64,000 nt of DNA, from NCBI RefSeq assembly GCF_030867095.1, contig NC_081835.1:21212501-21276500 (forward strand). The letters run 5' to 3'. The position numbers and the translations under genes are program-made. Of this stretch, positions 1 through 13,400 are shown piece after piece. The notes below the pieces were generated by a model that did no database searches, was not told the DNA's origin, and worked only from the letters and a program-made list of their open reading frames with translations. Source of the DNA: Alligator mississippiensis. Its lineage: Eukaryota; Chordata; Crocodylia; Alligatoridae. Numbering within the stretch: the stretch's first letter is position 1; each line of letters starts with the position of its first letter.

Positions 1-569
1 GTCGGGGGGCGGGTGTTAGGCCCAGGCTGGTGCCTGCCCTGCTATGGAGGAAGGTCTGTACCCACCCACCCTTAGCAGCAAGAGAAGCTGGGTCAAAGCA
101 GCCCCACCAGGTAGAGGCAGACAGCATAGCCCAGGAAGCCCTTGGGGGGTGGGTGAGGAGGGCAGCAGCCAATGAGAGACTTGCAGCCACCAGTGCACAG
201 CTTTCTGTGGCCCGCTGCAGCAGTGCAGGAGGAGAGTGGCAGGCAGCAAGAGGCTTTACCAGCCTGTTGCAGCTGCGGGTCCAGTGCAAGGGAGGAAGCA
301 GGCAACCCCTCCTCTCCCCTGTCCTCCTTGCTCTGCATAGCCTAGGTATTAGGCAGTATATTAGTCAGCCCTCCCCTTCCCCACTCCTCTCCCCCTCCTT
401 CCCTCTGTGTAGCCTAGCTATTAGGTATTAGACACCTCTCCCCCACTCCATCCTGCCCTGCCGCCTTCCAGTTCTTGCTGGGGCACCACAGGGTTTCTCT
501 TCCCCCACTTCCTTCCCACACTGCCCGGCCCCAGTGATAACTGGTAACTAATCGTTTAACCATTCACAT
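1..569 (-). repeat. GC-rich interspersed repeat, cut by window start
   Basis: This is pyrimidine- and GC-rich and ends in a motif read on the minus strand as TAGGGATGTGAATGG followed by GGTTAA-like alternation. The same terminal signature is seen at 35430-35493. The other end lies outside the window. The frames seen here have no recognisable protein. It is likely a non-autonomous DNA transposon, but the family is not certain. Confidence 0.4.
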
Positions 570-1348
570 CCCTAAACTAGTTCCATAAGAGAAAACTAGA
601 ATGCGGCTCTTGCATTTCAAGGAGGTCTACACTATACCCTCCATCTTGATGTGAAAAGGTTTATATGCAATTCCCCAGGCACCAAGATGTAAATATCCCT
701 TTAAGTTTTATCCAGGTTTAATACGAGTAAAATGCTTTTGTCATTTAAGCAACTGTCCTGAAATTGCTCAGTAGAAAACCAGGAGAGTACCATTCAGTGC
801 ACAAAAATTAAAATCCCTTTTCCCATAAGTCTAGAACTATTGCACATTTGACTGGTGTTAATGGGGGCTATTTTTTTTAACTATCTCCAGAAACAATCCT
901 CTGCAACAAGTTAGATATTGAATAGTGCTGTTTTAGTTTAAAGCCCACTTCTGTTTCCAGCGAATTGTTCTATTTACAGCAATTCAAAGAACAGAATTAC
1001 AGTGTACTGTTGAAGTCCAGTCAAAAGATTAATTTTTTGCTTCAAAACAGTCAGTTGCACCACCAGGCAAATGAAAAAAAAGTTTCCATATTAAAAGTCT
1101 TGAGAAGATAACAAATACAACAGTACTGCCATGCTTCCTTCTAACATATGGAAGAAGGAATATTCTTACATTAACAGGCAAAGTAAATTAACATATAAAG
1201 AAAATGTAAAGCATAAATTGGATCCACCTATTATTAAGTCTCTATTTAATAAGCAGACACTCCCAGCTCTATTTTTGCTTCTTCTGTAACTTGTGCCATT
1301 TCACCACAGGTATATCCAAAGATTCTATTTTTAATAAAACAAGTAACC
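570..1348 (-). other. Probable APPL1 3'UTR and candidate poly(A) signals
   Basis: This AT-rich unique-looking stretch lies directly downstream of the APPL1 stop. I see no canonical AATAAA on the minus strand here. ATTAAA variants read from 1250 to 1245 and from 722 to 717 are candidates. No repeat element is obvious between about 570 and 1348. The true 3' end could also lie outside the window, since the human APPL1 3'UTR is several kb long. Confidence 0.4.
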
Positions 1349-1498
1349 TCAGGCTTCAGACTCCCTCTTCTTCTTTCCTTCTTCTCCCAAGTCACTGTCT
1401 TCTGACTGGCTACTACTAAGGACTACAAATTGTCCCTCTCCACTGCTTTGAGTGGGTCTGCTGGAAGCAGCTATCAATCGACTTTGTTCTTCCAAGTC
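1349..1498 (-). CDS. APPL1: APPL1 coding exon 22 (residues 660-708 and stop)
   Basis: Encodes DLEEQSRLIAASSRPTQSSG, then EGQFVVLSSSQSEDSDLGEE and GKKKRESEA, followed by TGA at 1351-1349. The acidic/basic C-terminus ending in SEA is characteristic of APPL1. The acceptor is AAATTAG. The 3'UTR continues towards position 1. Confidence 0.97.
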   Translation of the reverse strand, partial: DLEEQSRLIAASSRPTQSSGEGQFVVLSSSQSEDSDLGEEGKKKRESEA

Positions 1499-4400
1499 CT
1501 AATTTGAGAAGAGAAGAGGGAAAGAAGAAATAAAAATAACGTTCATCTCAAAATTTTCCACAATGAAAACAGGATACTGGTACTGTACAAATCTAAGATG
1601 TATTTAATGCCAAGCAAGGGCAATTTGATTATTGAACTGCTTCTAGAGCAGATTCTGAAGGACTTTTTAGAAACTGAAATAGAAAAATCTTTTTGATGGT
1701 TGTCACTATGTGAAACACAGCTGGCAAAAGCATCTATTTTATTCTGGTAAGCCAAAGGCATCAGATGCGTCCTTCTTCGTGGACTGGATCTGGATACAGT
1801 GATGATGGTGGGTCAAATGGCAGTGGTGTAGGGGTTAATACAGCTGCTGCTTACCCCCTGGTTGCCAGTATGCATCCCCAAAGGGGCTCCATGCCCTGGA
1901 TTTTGATAGTTGACCCACCACTGAATCCCTGGCCCTCCTATAAGACCCTCTGGCCAGATGACAGGGTTCTGTAGGCCATATTTCATGCCCCTAAATGAAG
2001 CCATGCATTTATATCCCAGGCAAACTTCAACTTAGAACCAATTAGCTGCATTGCAGCAAAATAACTAAACATTTTGACAATAACGATATTTGATGCAGAA
2101 GATTATGTAACAGATCAGGGATGACCAAGGTATTGCCTACAAGCTGGATCCAGTCACGAAGCCATGTCATCCACCCTGTGGGGCTCCCCAGGGGCCAGAA
2201 ATTCGGTGATGTAGCAAGGGATGGCAACGTTAATTGTAGCAGCTCCTGGCACCACAGCAATTAATGCTGTTGGTGCTTATCCTACTGCCAAATTTCCAGG
2301 CCTGTGAATAGTCCCATGGGCTGGACCTGGAAAGCAGAGCCATGTCATCTGGCTCTCAGGACTACTGTTGCTCTGGGTACTGCAGCAATTCACAGTGCCA
2401 CAGCCAAACTTCACCCTTGTGGGACAGATGATACAGCTCTGGCCTTCAGATCCAGCCTGCAGGGCCAAACGAGTTGGACACCAACATAAGAGGTCATCTA
2501 AACCTGAAAATTTACTTTGCTATATTTTAAATGTAAGTCTAGTAAAATAACGCATTAGTAATTTGTGCAGGAGAGATTGGATGAAGTATTTTTTTCAAAA
2601 CAGCTTAACTCTTAAAACGTTCTCTTGCTCAGCTGTGTTTAATTACACCTCCTGTTACAACCTTAGGTTGTACAAATCAGGATCTACACTAACATTACAG
2701 CTTTGGAATTTCCACATAGCATTTGGCCATGCAGGCCCTCTGCTGAAGTAACAAGGAAAGTTCAATGCCCAGGGGACCGCATGCATTTGCCAAAACAGAT
2801 ATGAGGATTGAGGCTTTTGCCACATTATTATTTACACAAAATTACTGCTTACTGACTAAGAACCCCAAAACAAACCAATCTTTTTCCACTATTTCTAACG
2901 AATGTTGTATTTTAGCTTTGGGTTCAGAGCTATGAAAAGCAGCCTAAATATTCATGAATAAGAAAAATATTAGTAAAATAGTAAGTAAAAGGCCTACTTT
3001 TTCAATTTGCTTCTGCTTGCTGAGTTCCTTCTGTTGCTTCTCTTTTACTCTTTCTATTTCTTTTTGCTTTTCTGATGCTCTACGATCCTATAGTGCAAAG
3101 ATATATATAAGACTACACCTCGTTAAATAGAATGTAAAAAACTACAGGAAATTCTTTAAGACAGTAATATCAATGTTTGATTCCTGAAGTATTTGTTGCC
3201 AAAAGGAGCAACACAATATAGCTGCAAAACCACCTGCCAGTAAATCTTGGTACGAAACCTACTCTGCTGTGGACAGGACCAAGTAATAATATAGAGTTAA
3301 AAGAGGTCTCATCAGATTACCCTTGAATGAAGTAGGCTTAAATTACTGGCTTAGTTTCCACTTAACAACACTGAATAGATATGGACACAAAACTGTTACC
3401 ACAGTTAGCTTGGTATAATGTATCCATCTGCCCATCCCCTTAAATCCTGGTTATCACTTTCTGAACAGAAAGGTTGGATATCTGGTATATCTAAACCAAT
3501 AATGGTAGATGCTAGGGAGGCTAATGGATAGGGGATAGATAACTCTAGATCTAGCTGGTGCAATAATACTCTTCTGCTAGCATCCACTGCAGCCACTGTT
3601 GGAGACAGGATCCTAGGCTAGATGGACCATTGGTCTGACCCAGTATTTCCTTATGTTCTTCTTGGTAAATTTAAATCATACCAACATATATGTAATAGAT
3701 TCTTTATGCATTCTTAATATAGACTGTTGCCAGATGCACCATGCTATAACTATCTAGATACAATACATAAATTAAACACACCCTAACAAAGTTGTGTATT
3801 TTTTTTTTTTTTTTACTTAAAACTCTTACCAATTCTGCATGCAAAGCTATCTGTTTTGCCAATCCAACAGAATCGCAGATCTAAACAAAAAACATTAAAT
3901 ATCCAGTAAGTATGGAACAAAAATGCCTTTAAAATTAAGACAAATTCCTAATGCTTCATAAAGGGTCAGTGTATTAAAGTACTTTCAGATCCTGGGACTC
4001 ATGGGGTGTATAGATATACAGAACAATTTTATCAGTATCAAATTCTGTCTTTCATTCAGCACTAAAGTTACAGTGATTTAGGTCACTTGTCTTGCTATTA
4101 GGGTATAAGTTAACAGCAGAGGCAAACTCTGAAGCAGCAACTCTCTTCCACCTTTAAGTCATTAAAAATTACATTTGTCCAAGGCCAAACCAATTTTTTA
4201 CAAACAAAACTCCTTCAGCTTGAATGGGAGCTAAAATCTTGTAATCCACATCTGTTTTAACAAGGTAAAAGTATGGAAACACTAGTTAATTTGCCTCTGC
4301 TTAATTTGCGATTGTTCCAACTCCTTGCCAATGCTCCTCACCCCTAATTACTGATAATTGGTTAATATTGGCCATTATTTCTATTCCCCTTAAAATGGCA

Positions 4401-7400
4401 AATGAAGCAGTTTACACATAAATAGCTTGGGAAGAATACCTTTTCCCCTTCATTATTTGACTCAAAAATATAGCAGACTGAAGTTGGACGGCTCTCAGCT
4501 CTCCCTCCTGAAGTCCGAAGCACAAATCCAAAAAGGCGCTTGTTCTCCTGATGTGTAGCATACAAAGCTATATTGGGCAAAGAAAACTGCCAAAGAAAGG
4601 ATCAAATAATGGGATTTAGGTATGCACTACATTTTAATGTATTGTAGATGACTATAAGAACAAAACAAATGAACACACTGGGTGAAAGACAACTAACTTC
4701 ACTGGGTGAAGATATTTTTCATTGCACCTTGAATCAAATTTTTGGGTGATGTGTTTGCATGGGAGCACACTGAAAGAAAGGTTATCCAAGAAAAATTCAG
4801 TGACTTGACAGTATTCATTCTTTCCAAAATACATCATTCTGTAGTAAGACAGCATTTGCATCCAGCAAGCATTACAATTATAAGTCTGAAGTTCCTGATT
4901 TTAAGCACATTCAAACAACCCCTTGCCACTTCTTAAAGATGTCCATCTCTCCCATACCAATTAGTTCTGGGACTAAGTTTATAATTTACAGTCAAAACCC
5001 AAAGGAAATTTGTTTTTGAAATCTTTTGACCTAAGTTAGTTTGGCTCTTTGGATTTATGCAAGCAAAAGGGGGACCAACTACTTTCTCTCTTTTTTTCCC
5101 TAATTGTAAGGTATTCAATTGTAGTGCGTGCAGTCTCACAACCAAAAGAGGTCAAGGCTATACATTTCCAGGTTGGATTACTTACAAAACGTCACAAAAG
5201 ATTGAAAACTACTGTACCTAGATTTGAAATAGTTTAATGTTTTAATTTATATCACTTGATATGGGTTTTCTGCATTAATCCTAAAGTAATTTAGATCAAT
5301 GGGCTTGTGATAACTTGTTAAAACTTTTCAATTTCCAGTCTTGAGACAGCTTTCCACTAAGGACTGAGAATCACCTCAGTGCTCCTAACTAGCTTTACTT
5401 CTATGAAGTTTTACACACTTAATAAACAAAAGTACACCTTAAAACACTTACAGACACATTTAAATCCTTTAGATATCTAAAACAATCCAAAGAGATTAAA
5501 TGGAAGTGCAATAATTGTTTGCAATGCTAAAATAGAAAGATGTCAGATTTTTTTTTAACAGACTGACTGCTCTTTCACTGTGGTGTTTGCATTTAAAATA
5601 ATTAAAATGCTTGTTTAATCAAATGAAAATCATCCCCTAAAGTGTGTGTTCCACCTAGATATCTGAAGTCCAAATTCTGTAAAAATGATAATACAAGCTA
5701 TGGGGGAAATTGTTTAAAAATCTCATTATAGCATTATCACCTTGATCAAGTGTTATTAAATATGGAATTAACACTGTGTACAAACAAAAAGAAAGGTAGA
5801 CAGAAAATGGAAAAATAAATGTAAAATACAAATTTTCTTTCTTAAGCTTTTACGTAACTTACCCTAAGTCTTGTAACTTGTGTCTGTGGATCAATTAACC
5901 TAAAAAATATTTTAAAAAAATCAGAAAGTAAATTTTAGCAAACGGAAAGGACCACTGCAAATATCTGTGGAAGCCAACTTCAGTAAAATGCATGAAGAAC
6001 ACTTACTTCAGACAGTCACACGTGACCAATAAATGTGATTCTGTCATCCTGAAAATGTTATGAATAGCTCGGGCTGCTAGTATCTGACGCATTGTTTCAT
6101 AAACAACATCAGGAGTTTCATCATATTTTACCTCCATGGAGCCAAGGAATCGTACAATAAATAACTGATGAAGAATGGAATCTAGGACAGAGAAGAGATT
6201 TTAATAAGCAGTACAAACTCCTTCTAGGTATGCCTTTAAAAAGGCAGATCTCCAAATTAATAACATGTTGCAAGCAATAAATCCAACCCCACACATTAAC
6301 TGAAAGTTGCACTACAGAACGCCAGATACAGTTATTTAAAGAGCAAATTATACATCCATCTATGAAGCTCTTTCACAAATATTCAGTGAACATAAAGGAC
6401 TTAATGCAAAGATCTATATTAAAAAATTAACAGGATTCCAGACTGAAGTCTGACTTAATTCACATGACTCAGAGGCAACATTTAATTTAATCCAAAATTT
6501 CACAAACTGGTGTTAAGATAATTATCTTTGAAACAGCATTTACACAGGAAGAAAACAACCAAATATGTTGCCTGACTACTGATATTTTATAAAAATATAT
6601 AATATATCAGTGTGTGTGTGTAATACACACCCACCCACCCACCCACACGCTACAGAATATATGTATATATGTGTGTGTGGGTGTGTGTATTATATATATA
6701 TATATATACCCACACATGCACACATATATACATATATTCCGTAGAAAGTAATTCCATTCAAGTAGTTCAATCAAGGAAATTCTGTATTTCATAAAATCCT
6801 ATTTTACCTTCTGTTTCAGATTTTGAGCCTCCAGATTCACCGAATGGATTTGTGCGTCTATTAGGAAATTAGAATATTACATGAGGAGATTGCAAGAACC
6901 AAATTGCAACAATCTTTACTCATGCTGCATCATTTAATAGCTTCATGAGATGGTGGTCAAAATGGATAGCTCATCTTGAGTCATGAAGAATGATTTACTA
7001 ACCACTGGGACAAAACCCAAGCTGCTGCATTTGAGTGGGGGGGGCTCAGAACAGAGAGAGCTGACAAACATCAGCTAACATTATTCCACTGCTGTGGGAA
7101 TGCATTTGGGCCCATAAATTTATTGTTAAATCCAACTTCTAGGAGTCACATTTAAAAAAAAAAAAATCCTAGTTTTAAAAGAGAGTCTTACTAAACAAAA
7201 AGGCTAGTCCTGTCAGTGAGTGACTGAAGCAGCACATCTTCCCTCACTTTTTCAAGTTGTTGAAATACCTGTGGAAAAGTCATTGGCATGGTCTTGGATG
7301 CAGCTCTTAGAAATCTTTCTTGGGATTTTACCCCTGAGATGGTCAAGAGAAATTTGGCTATTTCTGGCTTTTGGCAAAGACATAATTACTTTCAATCACA

Positions 7401-10400
7401 ATAAAGTGAAAATATTCTAGGCTTCCAATCTATGTTTTTCAAGAGAAGGGAAGAAATGTAAAAACAGAAAATGGAGAGGTTTGAAAATAGGTGAAAATTC
7501 TTAAAGAGAATGGGAAAATGAAAAGCTTTCTTTTGGCTAACTGACATCCTTTGACAAAAATTTTCAGGTAAGTAGCAGATAAGGAATTTAAACTTCAAAT
7601 CAAGATTTGCGGGGAAACAAGTGAAGCTGCCATTTTTCAGTGTCTCTCACATGCTCTGAAATTCAGTTTTAAAATATGTCACAGAGAGGTAGGCAACCCC
7701 TGGCATGGGTGCCAGAGTGTGGTGCACTAAAGCCTTTTGCTTGGCACGTGCATCTCAGGGGCAAACAGTAGGGAAGAGACCGGAGCTGCACTGCTACAAC
7801 AAGGATTGGGCCTCTTGTGCCTCCCCTGACATCTGCCCCTGGCATGCCAGCATCTTTCTTACAAGTCGAGTATATGGCCTTTGGAAACAGTTGAATTAAA
7901 TAACAGAACTCTGAACTAAAGTTTGCATAACAAAAAAGAGAATACTAGAAATCCCAGAAAAAGGAATGCTCATTATTCCAGTATGTTAGGAAAATACCCA
8001 CTACTAGAGTTTTCAGTGCTCAGTCTTTTCCTATCATTTAAAATCAGAGTCAGATGGAGTTACTAAATTCTAAGTTTCTTGTGGTTTAGCAAAATGCAAA
8101 GAAAATCTATTAGATACATTTTATATTGATACCTGAAGCTGAGAGAACTAATTTGAAGAGTACTGTTGTAATGGTATGAAGGAATAGCATGTTATCTAAG
8201 TATATCAAATGTAGCAGTTCTTTTGAGAACTATCTATTTAACATATATTTACTGGGAAATACTGATTGTGTCCCTTTGTAACATTTCCCACCCAAGACAA
8301 CATAATGAATGTATATAATAGGAAATTTATCATTGTTGACACAAGCTTTAGTTTCAGCTGTTATAGTAAGTGTTTTCTAGAATCCAGTTCAGGTCTATTT
8401 TAATCAAAGTAATGTAATAAATCTGATGCACTACTTAGCAGTCAAACTATGCTGCTGCACAAAAAGGAAAAAAGGAAACTGTCAAAAATGAATTAAAATA
8501 ATGTACATCCCAACACTGTAACTGTTTGTGATTGTGAGAGATCTAAGTTCCTTCATTTTGGTAGCAGACACTCCAACAGTGTCCAACAATTCACACGGTA
8601 AGTATTTTTCTAAGAGAGCCACTCAAAATTCTGTGATTCAGCCATGGATTTTAGTTTTCAGTTTCACTGACACTAACTGGATCTGTTATTGCCAAATGAT
8701 ATTACCTGTACTTGAATTCTGCATGTGCAGTTCTCTATAGGCAAAGCACACTATCAGGCATTTATATTTTGAATGGGAAGATAAATAAAATAGGAGAAAG
8801 AAGTCGATCTTTATTTTTGAGAGAACTCTGGCAATTTTCAAGTTTTTTTGTGCAAAAGAATACTCTAGAAGCCTAGATCATTTTCACTCACCTTTTGGTT
8901 TAAGAAGAATGTCATCAGAATGCCATCATCACCTGGAGTCAGGGCTACCAAATTTCTCTTGAGTTTCCAAGAGGAAATACCCAAGGTGCTGGGTGAGCAA
9001 GCAATAGGAAAGGAAAATATACTTTTTAAAACCAAAAGATTAAAAAGCATCAGCTGAGAAATGTTGCTGCAAAAATAAAAGCAATGTTTTGAATCCTACA
9101 GATGTGTGGCATTTTTATAAGAACATTTGACAAAAAATATTTGTTTTGCAGACCTGATCTTTGTACACTCGTTACAAGAGAAAATCTGAGCAAAGACAGT
9201 GTTGAAGTAGTTTTTCATTGTTATAAAACAAAAGAATTTAAAGAGTTTTCTCTGAACTGGTCCTCCTACCTGCCAGACTGCCCTGAAGTTTTTGCTTGGC
9301 CAGGCTGATCTTCACTAACTGGAGAAATTATGTCAAATTGTATAGGTGTGTCAGGGGCAACAAGTGAATCCAAGGAAAGGGTTGATAAAGGTGCCGATTC
9401 AGATCCCAGTGACCCAGAGCTGCTAGTTCGAGCAGTGGGAGGACGAGATTGTCTAAAACAAAAACAGAACAAAGAAGATTGTCCCAATTCTTCTGGACAA
9501 CAAATGAGATTCCATGGTGGACACAAATGTAATATTTCAAAACAAGGAACTAAAACAAATCAAGTATTAGCTAAAAGAAATTGCTGAGGAACAAGATTGT
9601 TACTATAAAGTAAAGGAATACAGCCTAGGTTCTCAGCCAGTTTATATCATATACTACCGTATTTGATATCAACACAATAAGACAACAACATACCAGAATG
9701 TGAAATCTTAAGTCATATGACATAGTGTACTCTCTCACATGCAGACTGTAACAATACATACCTTGTTTTTGAAAGTCAGAATGAAGGGGAAAAACTATTT
9801 TCCAGAATTATAGATAGATAGAATAGGGACAGAGATTAATTTTCAGCTGACTCACTCTCCCTTTCCTACTTGACTGGTCTCTATGAGTGGATCTATGGTT
9901 TTGAAAAAAAGCTAAGGCTGTGAAACAGTAGGAGAGACTGGGACCAGCTAGCAGACAGTAAAATTATCCTAAGAAAGGCTAGCTTGATTAGTGGAACATC
10001 AAGACCATTAAAAGGCAACATGGCTGTTAACACCTCTGGAGTGAAGAACAATAAACCATTAAGTTAACTAACACCTGTAGCAGACTAAAAAGTAACTGCA
10101 ACATCTGCTGTTTGTGTGCATGAATCACAGCAAGGTGCTTCTATCTGGGTCAGAAAATCAGCTTCCCTACTTAAAGCATGCACCCCATATTTGGCAGGTT
10201 GATTTTAAGGAAAAAGGTTTGTGTTGTGTGTGAGAAAAAACAGCATATAGTAAACTATTAAAATCAGAATAGCAAGTTGGATCATTTGCTTTTAATATGT
10301 TAAAATATTTACCAAAAAAGTATTTGAATGAATTGTTCAAGAACTCGGGGTTTGTTTATTTTTGCACCCCATTAGAAGGTTACTGGAGATAGGAGAAAAT

Positions 10401-13400
10401 GTTTCTGTAGATCCTGTCATCATTGAAGATGCCTTTACTGGACACTTGTTAAAAATGTGCTTTTTAAATGATCCCCTGTTCTGTAACTTACATAGTTGGC
10501 CGCATGCTCTCATGTCTCTGCTGGAAGGAAGGAGAGGGGGTGACAGCCTCAAGAGCAGACTGATTGACCCGTGCAGCAATTTCCTATGTTAAGGAAAACA
10601 AGTAATTGTAAATATTTCCTCCAAAGTGAGTTCTTGAATATTCAGTTACTCGTATAAGACAGAACACAAATACTGTGTTCATTATTTCATCTTTATTAAT
10701 CTTTGCAGGATTCACGTATTCCTATCAGTGGTATCACTAATACACTTGTGCATATTTATTGCTGTTCTTTTAAATACGTTTTTTCAACTCACATAAGCAT
10801 ACCTAGTGGGCAAGAGAAGGGAAAGTCAGCTTCCGCAAAAAGCCATTTGAGGAATAAAGTAAAAACCCCCCCACATCTTCAAACCAATGAAGTGTGAAGA
10901 TGCCTATGAGACATTCACAATTTTCAGTGAAATTTGGGCATGTATAATGCATGAACACCGTTTCACCAAATAACGGATTTGGTTCTTTGCAATTCTGACT
11001 GATTAATTACGTTTATGGAAAAGTGTGGAAAAGCAACACATTCCAAATGAATTAGGGGAATGCATATCTGGTATAATTACATAACAATTATACAGTGATA
11101 AAACAAAATATTAGCATATTCAGTTCATTTAATATAAATTTCTTGCCTTACGTAAAAGTCTACCAACAACATCCATTTGTTGAATAATGATCACTAATAA
11201 CCTTAATTTTAAGCCCACATTTTCAAAAAGAGAAATAAACATGTTTCTTAAGCTTGGGGTACAGATTCAGAGACCGTATTTGATTATCTGACTACAGACT
11301 TCTGAATTTCAGATTTTGATTCCTTTTTCCAAAAGTTAGCTCAGCACCTAGATCCTGCCCACATCAAAAGTACCGTGTCATTTTGTTTTGTAAGATTGGG
11401 ATAAGAGCCATTTAAAATATTATAAAAGCAGATGTCAATAAGTTTATGCCTGCACACTTTTTTAGGGTGTATCTTTTTAAAAAAGCTCAGTGTATTAGGA
11501 TTACAGTAAAATCATTATACTCCCAACAGGCAAGGCTATTTAGTTAACATTAAGGCAGGAACACCAAATCTGCCTGAAAGAGTCTGGTGTTTGTTTCCCA
11601 TTGAAAGTCACTTGCAATTAGGTACCTAATTCCCTTAGCACCTTTGAAAAATCCTAACTCAGACTTTCATTTAGATAATGCTTTTTGACTTTTTCCTTTC
11701 AAGCAGATTGCAATTTGGCAATCGGCAGAAGGATTTTCAAAAACATATTTTATATTACTTTTAGATGTATTTGACATACAAGACAATATAAAAAAAAAAT
11801 CACTGTTTAAAAGCATGCATGTTTACCTTGTTTTCAAACCATGCCTGGTCTCCTTTCTATCCATACCTACTATTCATTATTAATTCATAAACTATTCATG
11901 GCATTTGATGAACTAGGATGTAGCCGAAAAGAACTCATGCCTCTCTGAATTAGTTAATCTATAAGGCGCCACTCTGCTCTGGCTTCCGCCCATGTTAATT
12001 TGATTCACAAGTAAAATTACCCATTAAGATAACTCACCATAGTGATTTATGCTAATCCTAAATATAGTAATACAATAAAATGTCAAGTTTTAGTATGCCT
12101 TCCACTTAACCATTTGCGTTAAAAAAAATGTGTACTTGCTTTTCAAACTTCATAAAATAATGGCAACTATTTCCTGCCTTGAAAAGCTCATGATCAAATA
12201 TGAAGGAAGCATAACTTAACTTCACACTACCAAATTACATCCACTCAATCTCATTTAAAATGCATGTGCACCAAATTGAAAGACATTCTTTGTTAGTTTT
12301 TGATATTATACCATCAATGATTATACTTACCTCAGCATTTTCACTTAGGTATATCTGTTTAGAAATGTTGTTTATTGTACAAATCCACTGCAAAAGTAAA
12401 AAGGGAGCCTCATTATATCCATAATCCATAATCATTTTAAGACACCTGCTTAATATTTCCACCTCACCTCTGGAGCAAGTGTACAGACATCCCATGGTTA
12501 CAAAACAAAGTATTATTCCCCTCAAAATATTTTTGCTGTGAAGTTAGTCCTTTTTTTTTTTTTTTTAACATCTAGAACATATTTTATTTTTCATCTCCCT
12601 TGGTGACTATAATCTGCCAGCTGCTCCCTCTTGTTCTTCACTGTTCCACTGAGCCAAAGCTTCAGTATAGCTTTTTGTCAGGAACAGACGTTTATCAACT
12701 GGACCATAAGAAGAGTGAAGCAGTTAAGGCCCAGAGATATAGGGAGATGAGATACCATATTTTCTCACATATAACATGCCCATGAATATAACACATGCGA
12801 TGTTTGGAAGGCCCCAAAAAGGGGGGGGGGGGAATCTTACCTTGGGAGTGTACACGTATATACCAGAGACCTTGGGTCTCCAGACTGGGGGTCATGCCAT
12901 CACTGGGGCTGTGTGCCAGGTCCAACTTGGTCAACTAGTTTGGGGTTGCACGCTGAGCAGGGACTGTATGCAGACTCTGGAGCCACACATCAGGTCCAGG
13001 GCTGCATTCTGGATTGGCATGTGGGGTGTGGTCACAGACCAACTCTGTGCGCTGTCTCAGTCCAGCATGTGGTTGGCAAGGGTAACTCCCCATGGGTCTG
13101 GAAATTTGGCAGCAGCAGGGGCACGGGGGGAGAAGGGAGCCGTGGCAATTAATGGTGCCATTGCTCCCCACCCCAACTTTCCAGGCCCAGGAAGAGCCCT
13201 TTTCTTCATATAATGCACACCACAATTTTCCCCAGCTGGCTGGGGAGGGGTGCGAGGAAGGGAGGGGGAGAAAGGTATGCGTTATATATAAGAAAATATG
13301 GTACCTGAAGTTAGCTCCATGGACCATAGGAGGACAGGAAGTTATGAGCAGGGCTGCTTAACAACAGAACTGAAGACCAGGAGAGGAGCTGAGCCAAATG

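Noticed and set aside
1-1300. ASB14 or DNAH12 exons, the human neighbours downstream of APPL1
   Set aside because: No exon-like frame with splice sites or recognisable ankyrin or dynein text was found; the genes probably lie beyond the left edge.
6600-6745. Z-DNA or regulatory element
   Set aside because: Alternating TG/TA runs are consistent with a simple microsatellite, and nothing ties them to regulation.
9266-9526. An 86-codon frame as an independent gene
   Set aside because: It is APPL1 exon 15 with intronic read-through.
12235-12525. A 96-codon frame as an independent small gene
   Set aside because: It contains APPL1 exon 13 (WICTINNISKQIYLSENAE) with intron read-through on both sides.
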